Below, piece by piece: positions 1-6,383 of a stretch of 10,026 bases of DNA; position 1 is the first letter of the stretch, and every line of letters starts with the position of its first letter. The notes below the pieces were generated by a model that saw only the letters and a program-made list of their open reading frames with translations, was not told where the DNA came from and did not search any database. Where the stretch lies: contig CAZOJX010000070.1 of the NCBI GenBank assembly GCA_964580255.1, positions 1 through 10,026 on the forward strand, read 5' to 3'. The translations under genes were made by a program, and so were the position numbers. This stretch comes from HGM12587 sp964580255. GTDB lineage: Bacteria; Bacillota; Clostridia; Lachnospirales; Lachnospiraceae.

Positions 1-647
1 ATCTGGAAATAACGGTCAAAACCGGAGGTCATGAGAAGCTGTTTAAACTGCTGCGGAGCCTGCGGCAATGCATAAAATTTTCCAGGATGATTTCTGGACG
101 GTACCAGATAATCTCTTGCACCTTCCGGTGAAGAACAGGTAAGGATCGGTGTTGTGATTTCTAAAAATCCCTGCTCTGTCATTGCCTGACGAAGGGCTGC
201 TACCACCTGGCATCTTAAAACGATACGGTCTTTTACTGCCGGGTTTCTAAGATCCAGATAACGATATTTTAAACGTGCGTTTTCATCAGCTTCTTTAGAA
301 CGATTGATTTCGAACGGAAGCTCATTGTAACGGCATTTTCCTAAAACTTCGATATCAGAAGGTACGACTTCGATATCTCCGGTTGCCAGGTTAGCGTTCT
401 TGCTGGAACGTTCTCTTACAACACCTGTAATAGAAAGGGTTGATTCACAGTTTACGCCGGAAAGCTTGTCCATCATTTCTTCTGTTTCGATAACAACCTG
501 TGTTGTACCGTAGAAATCACGAAGAACAAGGAATCCAAGATTTTTGCTGACCTTACGAAGATTTTCATACCAACCAACGATGGTCACGTTCTGTCCTACA
601 TGCTCCATGCGGAGTTCATTACATGTATGGGTTCTTGACTGAAACAT
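1..647 (-). CDS. aspS: Aspartyl-tRNA synthetase, N-terminal 215 residues (cut by window edge)
   Basis: Class II aminoacyl-tRNA synthetase that charges tRNA-Asp with aspartate in the cytoplasm. Only the N-terminus is present; the 3' part lies beyond base 1. Visible in order: an OB-fold anticodon-binding domain (about residues 5-105), motif 1 helix/strand (about 144-169), the flipping-loop segment SPEGARDYLVPSR (173-185) and the aspartate-pocket segment LPQAPQQFKQLLM (194-206), all diagnostic of bacterial-type AspRS. The window stops just before motif 2. The OB-fold carries NLGFLVLRDFYGTTQVV rather than the usual bacterial IFIDLRDREGIVQVV, closer to the mitochondrial-type AspRS pattern as I remember it. 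The start at 647 is supported by GGAGG seven bases upstream. A dedicated promoter lies in the 105-base gap behind the GTPase-nuclease gene. A second, standard aspS may exist elsewhere in the genome, but that cannot be seen here. Confidence 0.93.
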   Translation of the reverse strand, partial: MFQSRTHTCNELRMEHVGQNVTIVGWYENLRKVSKNLGFLVLRDFYGTTQVVIETEEMMDKLSGVNCESTLSITGVVRERSSKNANLATGDIEVVPSDIEVLGKCRYNELPFEINRSKEADENARLKYRYLDLRNPAVKDRIVLRCQVVAALRQAMTEQGFLEITTPILTCSSPEGARDYLVPSRNHPGKFYALPQAPQQFKQLLMTSGFDRYFQ

Positions 648-701
648 TTTTTTCCTCCAATGTATTGAAATTTTCATTGTTTTACATACTTTAACTAAAT
701 A

Positions 702-730
702 ATTATAATACAAAGTTTCCGCTTCTTCAA
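702..730 (-). promoter_or_regulatory. Sigma-A-type promoter of aspS
   Basis: On the minus strand TTGAAG (725-730) and a perfect TATAAT (702-707) are separated by exactly 17 bases. Transcription would start near 695, giving an untranslated leader of about 48 bases before the aspS start at 647. It sits between the preceding gene's end and aspS, so aspS need not depend on read-through. No T-box leader is visible and there is no room for one. Confidence 0.7.
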
Positions 731-733
731 TAC

Positions 734-776
734 CGGCTTTGGGAAAATCTATCTAAAGTTCTTTCTTCCCAAGCCG
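734..776 (-). terminator. Stem-loop overlapping the stop codon of the GTPase-nuclease gene
   Basis: Arms at 734-745 and 766-776 pair over 11 base pairs with one bulged T, enclosing a 20-base loop that contains the TAG stop (753-755). The last codons of the gene form one arm. No clear U-tract follows on either strand, so this is a weak intrinsic terminator at best. It may instead stabilise the 3' end of the operon mRNA. It lies only four bases upstream of the aspS -35 box. Confidence 0.4.
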
Positions 777-3431
777 CACCTGCTGAAGATCAAAGGCCAA
801 TTCTTCCTCTGCATGATCAAAAAGGTAATTTTTTGCTCCTTCCGGGTGTTTTTCCAGATATTCCCTGCGAAGCTCCTGCTTCATCAGTTCAATCTCATCC
901 AGCAGCTCTCTTGCAGACAAAAGACGGCAGCCCTGTCCCCGGATAATGAGCTGTTCCAGACCGTCCGAGGTTGCCACAGTGACCTGATATTTTCGTCCCA
1001 TTTCGTGTGCCAGTTTTTCAATATACTGATCTGCAGTTTCCGCTTCTTTTGTATAAACCACGTGAATGTTGTGGTAATCCATCATTTCTCCCGGATTTCC
1101 AACTACCTTATAAGCGTCAAACACAAGGATCAAGGTGCAGCCTTTATAGCCCTGATAATTACAGAGAATATCCATAAGCCGCCCTCTGGCTGCCTCGATA
1201 TTGATCTCCGCCAGTTCCCGAAGTTCTTCCCAGGCAAAAACAATGTTATAGCCGTCTACCAGAAGATATTCCTTTACCGGCGGTGTCTTTTTGCGAACCG
1301 GCTCCTTGACCGGTGTATATTCCCGCACCCGTTCTCCCGATCCGGTGTTTGTACGCACTTTTCGTTCCCCATAGGTTCTCGTAAAGATGGCTTCCAGCTC
1401 CTTATCTTCCGCGCTGTAGCCCCCAAAGCCCGTTACAGTTGCATAGGTCGGTTTCGGTGCTTCCAACACCTCTAAAGGCTTCTCTTTTTTCCCGGAATAA
1501 GGCGTTTCTACATGAGCCATTTCGTCCACCTCATCCCAAGGAACATAATAGCCTGCCCCATGTGCACAGAAAACGGATCCGGTCGGATTCCGAAGATCTG
1601 CTTCCGGATCATATCCAAACCGTTCTATCACTTCCTCAGCATTGTGACAAGGCTCATAACCTGCTACCTTCAGGCTCAGCCGCCCTCTCCCCTTGGAATA
1701 AGCGATCACTTCTTTAGTATAATCTCCCATGGTGGCCACCGGTGCCTTTCCGGTCAGAATGCTCATCTCTTCTCCCGGCTCCGGCGGATTACATTTTCCG
1801 GCCATTTTTTCAATATCCATCATGGCACGACCCAGATTTTCCGTCGGGATTTCCAGGCGAAATTCATAGAACGGCTCCAAAAGCACACTTTCGGCTTTCA
1901 TCAGTCCTTGACGGACTGCACGGTAGGTAGACTGACGGAAATCTCCGCCTTCTGTATGCTTCAAATGGGCTTTTCCGCCGACGACGGAAATCTTTAGATC
2001 GGTAATCTCCGATCCGGTCAGAACCCCTTTATGCCGCCGTTCTTCCAAATGGGTCAGGATCAGCCTCTGCCAGTTTTTTGCCAAAAGATCTTCGCTGCAG
2101 TTGATCTCAAAAATAAGTCCACTGCCGGAAGACGCCGGCTCCAGCAAAAGATGAACCTCGGCATAATGTCGCAAAGGCTCATAATGCCCGATTCCCTCCA
2201 CCGTATTGGCAATGGTTTCTTTATAGATTATGCTTCCCGTACCAAAGCTCACTTCCAGATCATAGCGTTCTTTCAAAATATTTTGAATGATCTCAATCTG
2301 CACTTCTCCCATCAGCTGCACATGAAGCTCTTTCAAAGTCTCGTCCCAAACAATGTGAAGTTCCGGTTCTTCTTCCTCTAACTGGCGAAGCTTTCCGATG
2401 ACTTCATTGACATTGACTCCCTTTGGAAGGAACATTTGGTAATTTAAGACCGGTTCCAGATAAGGTTTTTCCGAAAACTGCTCTGCACCCAGTCCATGTC
2501 CCGGAAGGGTTTTCGTAAGACCGGTTACCGTACAGACCATACCGGCAGATACCTCCGGCACCGCTTCATACTTTTCTCCGGAATAGAGGCGGATCTGATT
2601 TACTTTTTCTTCCCAAATTTCCTCTTCTATGGTTCCGGTAAGCGAATCCCGGACTTTCAGACTTCCTCCAGTGACTTTTAAATGGGTCAGACGGTTTCCC
2701 TGATCATCTCTGGAAATCTTAAAGACTTTGGCACCGAAATCCACACCGTAGGTCTTTTCTTTCGTATATTTCCACAAAGCATCTAAAAGTTCTTCCACAC
2801 CTTCCACCTTCAAGGCAGAGCCAAAATAAACCGGAAAAATCTTTCTTTGTTCAATCAGTTCCGGAACCTTTTCCATCGGTACGCTGCCGTCTTCCAGATA
2901 TTGTTCCAAAAGTGCCTCATCACACATGGCAAGGCTTTCTAAAAATTCTTCTGTTTCCTCCGTAAAATCAAGGCAGGCATCGGACAGCCGTTCCTGAATG
3001 TTTTTCATTAGAAATGCTTTGTCCGCTCCCGGCTGATCCATTTTATTTACAAATAAAAAGGTCGGAATATGATTGCGCTGCAAAAGATTCCAAAGAGTTT
3101 CCGTATGTCCCTGTACCCCGTCTGCACCGCTGACGATGAGCACTGCATAATCCAAAACCTGCAGGGTTCTTTCCATTTCTGCCGAGAAATCCACATGCCC
3201 CGGCGTATCAAGAAGCGTAATCCCCAAATTCTTCCAGGTAAGTCTCGCTTGTTTGGAAAAAATGGTGATCCCTCTGGCACGCTCCATGGCATCTGTATCA
3301 AGATAAGCATCCTTTTTATCCACCCGCCCCAGCTTTCTGGTCGTTCCGCTTAAATAAAGCAGGGCTTCCGACAAGGTGGTTTTTCCCGCATCAACGTGGG
3401 CAAGCAGCCCCATTGTCAATTGTTTTCCCAT
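753..3431 (-). CDS. EF-G/Tet(M)-like ribosomal GTPase fused to a Rae1 (YacP) NYN endoribonuclease domain
   Basis: 892 residues. The GTPase domain has G1 AHVDAGKT (11-18), G2 RGIT (53-56), G3 DTPGH (75-79), G4 NKMD (129-132) and G5 GSAL (204-207). Domain II (about 226-315), domain III (325-400), domain IV (402-520, with GGDFR at 495-499 matching the Tet(M) domain IV loop region) and domain V (521-605) follow. A tail around 615-635 and a basic, proline-rich linker (641-720) lead to a complete NYN domain (721 to about 870) aligning with B. subtilis Rae1: LLVDGYN, FDAYKVV, ETADQYIEKLA, VATSDGLEQ and GCRLLSARELL. Asp726 and Asp801 correspond to Rae1 Asp7 and Asp81. Rae1 cleaves mRNA in the ribosomal A site, so the fusion probably couples GTP-driven A-site entry to mRNA cleavage (inference). 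Tetracycline protection is possible but not indicated. The start at 3431 has GAGGG ten bases upstream and lies 19 bases after the methyltransferase stop; it is the last gene of that operon. Confidence 0.9.
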   Translation of the reverse strand: MGKQLTMGLLAHVDAGKTTLSEALLYLSGTTRKLGRVDKKDAYLDTDAMERARGITIFSKQARLTWKNLGITLLDTPGHVDFSAEMERTLQVLDYAVLIVSGADGVQGHTETLWNLLQRNHIPTFLFVNKMDQPGADKAFLMKNIQERLSDACLDFTEETEEFLESLAMCDEALLEQYLEDGSVPMEKVPELIEQRKIFPVYFGSALKVEGVEELLDALWKYTKEKTYGVDFGAKVFKISRDDQGNRLTHLKVTGGSLKVRDSLTGTIEEEIWEEKVNQIRLYSGEKYEAVPEVSAGMVCTVTGLTKTLPGHGLGAEQFSEKPYLEPVLNYQMFLPKGVNVNEVIGKLRQLEEEEPELHIVWDETLKELHVQLMGEVQIEIIQNILKERYDLEVSFGTGSIIYKETIANTVEGIGHYEPLRHYAEVHLLLEPASSGSGLIFEINCSEDLLAKNWQRLILTHLEERRHKGVLTGSEITDLKISVVGGKAHLKHTEGGDFRQSTYRAVRQGLMKAESVLLEPFYEFRLEIPTENLGRAMMDIEKMAGKCNPPEPGEEMSILTGKAPVATMGDYTKEVIAYSKGRGRLSLKVAGYEPCHNAEEVIERFGYDPEADLRNPTGSVFCAHGAGYYVPWDEVDEMAHVETPYSGKKEKPLEVLEAPKPTYATVTGFGGYSAEDKELEAIFTRTYGERKVRTNTGSGERVREYTPVKEPVRKKTPPVKEYLLVDGYNIVFAWEELRELAEINIEAARGRLMDILCNYQGYKGCTLILVFDAYKVVGNPGEMMDYHNIHVVYTKEAETADQYIEKLAHEMGRKYQVTVATSDGLEQLIIRGQGCRLLSARELLDEIELMKQELRREYLEKHPEGAKNYLFDHAEEELAFDLQQVRLGKKEL

Positions 3432-3450
3432 CGTTTCAATACCCTCAGTT

Positions 3451-4227
3451 CTATTTCGTATTCCTTAAAATATCCAATGTATGGGAGCCTGCACCGATCA
3501 GATCCGGCCGTTCACACACAGACAAATGATACTGCACAAACAGGGCAAAAGTCTCCTCGTCCATGGCATTTAAGGTTGGTCTCATAAAGTCAGACGGTCC
3601 GTCCGGGGAAATGATCTTGATCCTTGTAAGTCCCAGCTCCGTATTTAAACGTTCAATGTCTTCCAGACGCATGTACCGATAAAGGTCTTCTTCTTTAGAA
3701 AGCACCTGAAAATCTTCTGACAGTTTGCCGGCATCTAAGCTTTCCTTAATATGTCCTTCCTTAAATCCATAGGTCAGCACACTGTATTCATTCATGCAAT
3801 AGGCAACTAAGATCACGCCGTCCTTTTTCGTTACCCGGCTTGCTTCCGACAGTGCCTTACACTGTTCTTCCCATGTATGAAGATGGTACATCGGCCCAAA
3901 AAGCAGGGTCACATCAAAGGAATCCGCCGGAAACCGTTTTAATTTCAATGCATTTCCCTGATAGGCTTTTACCGTACTGTTTTTGGATTTTAAGATTCCA
4001 AGATTATATTTCACCAGCTCCACCGCTGTCACATCATAACCTTCTTCTGCCAATGCTACCGAATATCTGCCGGTTCCGGCGCCGATGTCCAGCACCTTTT
4101 TCGTTTTATCTTCCCCTAACGCCTCATGGATATATTTCATGGACGTAATAAATTCCACTTGCCCGTGGCGGGAATTTAACCGTTTTTCTTCATTAAATTT
4201 ATTGTAATATTTTTCTAATTCTGTCAT
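3451..4227 (-). CDS. Class I SAM-dependent methyltransferase
   Basis: 258 residues with a Rossmann-type methyltransferase fold. Motif I VLDIGAGTG is at 45-53 and the acidic end of strand 2 at Glu70 (VTAVEL) should bind the ribose of S-adenosylmethionine. The segment LLFGPMYHLHTWEE, followed by an ALSEASRVTKKDG helix, is typical of a small-molecule or uncharacterised methyltransferase family of Firmicutes; the substrate cannot be told from sequence. The middle gene of a three-gene operon: 35 bases after the phosphatase stop and 19 bases before the GTPase-nuclease start. The ATG at 4227 is preceded only by a weak purine-rich stretch. An in-frame TGA 15 bases upstream rules out a longer start, so translation may depend on coupling to the phosphatase gene. 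A six-codon reading frame ends at that TGA and is not called as a gene. Confidence 0.85.
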   Translation of the reverse strand: MTELEKYYNKFNEEKRLNSRHGQVEFITSMKYIHEALGEDKTKKVLDIGAGTGRYSVALAEEGYDVTAVELVKYNLGILKSKNSTVKAYQGNALKLKRFPADSFDVTLLFGPMYHLHTWEEQCKALSEASRVTKKDGVILVAYCMNEYSVLTYGFKEGHIKESLDAGKLSEDFQVLSKEEDLYRYMRLEDIERLNTELGLTRIKIISPDGPSDFMRPTLNAMDEETFALFVQYHLSVCERPDLIGAGSHTLDILRNTK

Positions 4228-4262
4228 CGTTTTTCTCTGTCACACCTTTTCGTATTCCATTT

Positions 4263-4913
4263 TTATGCAAGAATTTCCAAAAGTTCCTGCGGCTTTTCAA
4301 TCCTTGCCACCGGGGTAAATGGTTCCAATTCCTCCGGTGTTCGAAATCCCCAGGTTACCAGCACACAATCCATTCCCACATTTTCTGCGGTCTGAAAATC
4401 CACCTCCGAATCTCCTACATAAAGTGCGGTTTCCCGTTCTTTTCCAAGCAATTTCAATGCCTGCAGCACCGTATCCGGCGCCGGCTTTTTCCGGATTCCG
4501 TCCGTCTGTCCGATGGCTGTTTTGATCCATTTCTTAAAATAGATCTCATTTAATTCTGACACAGCTCCCTGATTTTTATTGGATACAATCGCCAGGGCAT
4601 ATCCCTGTTCCTTTAACTCTTTCAAAAGTTCTAAGATCCCGTCATAAGCGCAGGTCTTGATCTGGCAATGAGCCGTATAGTAAGTACGAAATTCTTCAAA
4701 AACTTCCTCAAACTTTTCTCCGGAAATTCCTTCCGGTACTGCCAGTTCCATCAGTCTGCGGATTCCGTTTCCCACAAACTGCCGTACTTCCTCAAGGGTC
4801 CTCTGTGGATAGCCATTTTCCTTCAGCACATGATTTACACCATCTTTTAAATCTTCCAATGTATTCAATAAAGTTCCGTCCAGGTCAAAAATGACCGTAT
4901 CGTATTTTTTCAT
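4263..4913 (-). CDS. HAD-superfamily phosphatase, phosphoglycolate phosphatase (Gph)-like
   Basis: 216 residues, the usual length for the Gph/PGMB-like group. HAD motif I is DLDGT with nucleophile Asp10 and general acid Asp12. The alpha-helical cap (about 16-85) is of C1 type. Motif II Ser is in IVSNK (109-113), motif III Lys in KKPAPD (142-147) and motif IV GDSEVD (167-172). It should hydrolyse a small phosphomonoester; 2-phosphoglycolate is the family guess but substrate assignment is unreliable. The start at 4913 was chosen because GGAG lies six bases upstream and homologues begin MKKYDTVIFDLDGT. An ATG at 4925 (with AGGA eight bases before) is a real alternative adding four residues. A much longer reading frame back to 4991 would run through the operon promoter and is rejected. 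First gene of the phosphatase, methyltransferase, GTPase-nuclease operon. Confidence 0.85.
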   Translation of the reverse strand: MKKYDTVIFDLDGTLLNTLEDLKDGVNHVLKENGYPQRTLEEVRQFVGNGIRRLMELAVPEGISGEKFEEVFEEFRTYYTAHCQIKTCAYDGILELLKELKEQGYALAIVSNKNQGAVSELNEIYFKKWIKTAIGQTDGIRKKPAPDTVLQALKLLGKERETALYVGDSEVDFQTAENVGMDCVLVTWGFRTPEELEPFTPVARIEKPQELLEILA

Positions 4914-4962
4914 AAATTGCTCCATTCTCAAAATCCTGCGATTTTTCTCTCCGTTAGCGTAA

Positions 4963-4991
4963 ATTATAATATACTCTGTCAATCCAGGCAA
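4963..4991 (-). promoter_or_regulatory. Promoter of the phosphatase/methyltransferase/GTPase-nuclease operon
   Basis: Minus-strand TTGCCT (4986-4991) and TATAAT (4963-4968) are spaced by 17 bases. The expected start is near 4956, about 43 bases before the phosphatase ATG. It lies in the 228-base divergent region shared with the plus-strand lipoprotein gene. Confidence 0.65.
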
Positions 4992-5029
4992 CCTGCACCG
5001 GGATTCCAGTGTATTAAAAAAACAAAAAT

Positions 5030-5058
5030 TTGATCAAAACAGAATATTTTCAGATAAA
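5030..5058 (+). promoter_or_regulatory. Candidate promoter of the small lipoprotein gene
   Basis: TTGATC (5030-5035) and GATAAA (5053-5058) are 17 bases apart, with expected initiation near 5065 and a leader of about 77 bases. The -35 box is inside a 10-base perfect palindrome TTTGATCAAA (5029-5038). The match is moderate and other starts are possible. Confidence 0.4.
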
Positions 5059-5082
5059 AGTTCCAAACTAATCGTATAGCTC

Positions 5083-5096
5083 TGAAAACGTTTTTC
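5083..5096 (+). promoter_or_regulatory. Cre-like / LacI-family operator-like site before the lipoprotein gene
   Basis: TGAAAACGTTTTTC resembles a catabolite-responsive element (TGAAANCGNTTTCA type) but has one extra T in the right half. It lies about 20 bases downstream of the candidate start of transcription, a place where a bound CcpA/LacI-type repressor could block elongation. A chance match in AT-rich DNA is possible. Confidence 0.3.
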
Positions 5097-5141
5097 GCTT
5101 TCCAAGAGCAGTATTTCACAAGCAAAAAGGAGAATTTCACT

Positions 5142-5435
5142 ATGAAAAAAAGAATCTTTTTACCAGTGCTGATACTTTCCTTCACAGTATTTGCCCTCAT
5201 CGGCTGCGGCAGAAGAATGAACAGTGCGACAGACGGCACAAATACTACAACGCCGAACACTACCGTAGAAAAAAACGATCAGCCCTCCAACGGTCTTACC
5301 AACAATGACAATGTGGTTGACGGTGTGATCGATGGTGTAGAAGATAGCGTCGACGGCGTGATCAACGGTGTCGATGATGTGGTTGACGGCGTTGACAATT
5401 CTCTGAACGATACAGTCAACACTCCGGCCCGATAG
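5142..5435 (+). CDS. Small acidic lipoprotein with 11-residue Val/Asp/Gly repeats
   Basis: 97 residues. The signal peptide has a Lys-Lys-Arg start, a hydrophobic core (5-20) and lipobox LIGC with Cys22 as the lipidated residue, so the product should be anchored to the outer face of the cytoplasmic membrane. Residues 23-57 are a Thr/Asn-rich flexible spacer. Residues 59-92 are three tandem 11-residue units with consensus VDGVxxGVxDx and hydrophobic residues at unit positions 1, 4 and 8. The whole mature part is strongly acidic in this region. AAGGAG nine bases before the ATG supports the start. It is the only plus-strand gene, divergent from the phosphatase operon and convergent with the YitT gene. 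I do not recognise a family with known function; an envelope or surface-exposed structural role is only a guess. Confidence 0.78.
   Translation: MKKRIFLPVLILSFTVFALIGCGRRMNSATDGTNTTTPNTTVEKNDQPSNGLTNNDNVVDGVIDGVEDSVDGVINGVDDVVDGVDNSLNDTVNTPAR
5316..5414 (+). repeat. Three tandem 33-bp coding repeats in the lipoprotein gene
   Basis: Units at 5316-5348, 5349-5381 and 5382-5414 encode the 11-residue repeats (protein 59-91). Units 1 and 3 share GTTGACGG at the same place, and an 11-base identity (GTGGTTGACGG) recurs at 5313-5323 and 5379-5389, exactly 66 bases apart. The DNA similarity points to duplication of a 33-bp unit followed by drift. Confidence 0.7.
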
Positions 5436-5447
5436 CCAAAACCCAAA

Positions 5448-5475
5448 AAGGAGAACTTCGTCCGAAGTTCTCCTT
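5448..5475. terminator. Bidirectional intrinsic terminator between lipoprotein and YitT genes
   Basis: A perfect 13-base inverted repeat (5448-5460 and 5463-5475), folding realistically as a 12-bp stem with a four-base loop GTCC. On the minus strand it is followed by TTTTTGGGTTTT, a good terminator for the YitT gene eight bases after its stop. On the plus strand it follows the lipoprotein stop by 12 bases and is trailed by a weaker pyrimidine-rich tract. Confidence 0.85.
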
Positions 5476-5482
5476 CTCTCAT

Positions 5483-6367
5483 TTATCGTTTCAAATGTTC
5501 CCTTGACATAGTAAATCCACGCCCTCTGACCTCATTGATATCAGATACGATCACAAACGCCGACGGGTCGATAGAATGCACCACATTGATCAGCTTCTGG
5601 TAATCGTCGATTGGAACCGCAACCATCAGCATATCCCGTTTCTTGTTTGTGTAGCCACCGCGGCTTTCCACGATCGTACAGCCCCGATCCAGATCCTCCA
5701 GAATCTTCTCCAGAATCGTATCGGATTCCTGACTGATAATCTGCAGCTGTTTTGTCTGTTTTGTGCCAAGCAGGATTGTCTTATCGATCATAAAACTACA
5801 GATCACAACCGAAAGCACACCATAGATTGCTGCCTGCAGACCATAGGCCATGACTCCCAAAAGCACTGTAAAGCTGTCCACCGCCAGCAAAAGAATATGC
5901 AGGGGAATTCCTGTATATTTATTGACTACCAAAGGAATAATATCCATTCCTCCGGTACTGGCATTTCTTTTATAGACCGCACCAATTCCGACCCCCAACA
6001 AAACACCTACGCAGATCACTGAGGTTAATGTGTCCATAGCAACGTATTTTTCCGGAATGTGATCATAAAGCTCCGTTGCAACAGTCAGCAGCACCGGATA
6101 GACCAGCGTACTGGTGATCGTTTTAAAGAAAAACTCTTTTCCAAGAATCACTGCCCCAAGCACAAACAAACCATAGACCAGCACCTTGATCATCACTTCT
6201 TCCGGAAGATTCCAGAATGCATTCAATGCGACTGCGATTCCGGCAGTTCCGCCAACCAGCAATTTATTTGGAATTACAAAAAACGCCACCGCTGCTGCAA
6301 TACAGCTGTTTCCGAAAAGTATGACTAAAATATCTATGAAAATTTTTCGAAGCTTTTTTTCTTTCAT
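5483..6367 (-). CDS. YitT-family membrane protein with C-terminal DUF2179 domain
   Basis: 294 residues. About five hydrophobic membrane segments fall within residues 10-200, including roughly 10-32, 58-78, 86-100, 113-132 and 155-200. Two internally repeated short signatures, LVGGTAGIA (37-45) and ASTGGMDII (136-144), mark the duplicated DUF161/YitT_membrane units. The C-terminal cytoplasmic DUF2179 domain (about 205-285) contains RGGYTNKKRDMLMVAV and ends near FVIVSDINEVRGRGF, both typical. The family is widespread in Firmicutes and its transport substrate is not established. The start at 6367 is chosen over an upstream in-frame ATG at 6394 because AAGGAG lies six bases before it and the longer version would translate through the transcription terminator of the neighbouring operon. 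Its promoter is unclear: only a short space separates it from that terminator. Confidence 0.9.
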   Translation of the reverse strand: MKEKKLRKIFIDILVILFGNSCIAAAVAFFVIPNKLLVGGTAGIAVALNAFWNLPEEVMIKVLVYGLFVLGAVILGKEFFFKTITSTLVYPVLLTVATELYDHIPEKYVAMDTLTSVICVGVLLGVGIGAVYKRNASTGGMDIIPLVVNKYTGIPLHILLLAVDSFTVLLGVMAYGLQAAIYGVLSVVICSFMIDKTILLGTKQTKQLQIISQESDTILEKILEDLDRGCTIVESRGGYTNKKRDMLMVAVPIDDYQKLINVVHSIDPSAFVIVSDINEVRGRGFTMSREHLKR

Positions 6368-6383
6368 TTTGTTCTCCTTATAG

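Noticed and set aside
648..701. T-box riboswitch in front of aspS
   Set aside because: The leader is only about 48 bases, with no specifier loop, T-box sequence or terminator/antiterminator pair.
813..1475. Plus-strand 220-residue open frame and several shorter ones opposite the GTPase-nuclease gene
   Set aside because: They are antisense to a strongly supported gene, lack recognisable domains and have compositions typical of shadow frames (rich in His, Phe, Ser, Arg).
4229..4261. Six-codon reading frame just before the methyltransferase gene, possible leader peptide
   Set aside because: No ribosome binding site, no attenuator hairpin and too short to support.
4914..4991. N-terminal extension of the phosphatase to an ATG at 4991
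   Set aside because: The extension would cross a good promoter (TTGCCT, 17, TATAAT) and the two ATGs at 4925 and 4913 have proper ribosome binding sites next to the HAD motif.
4979..5260. Minus-strand 93-residue open frame opposite the lipoprotein gene start
   Set aside because: It covers the promoter region and the antisense of the signal peptide, with no ribosome binding site or domain; taken as a shadow frame.
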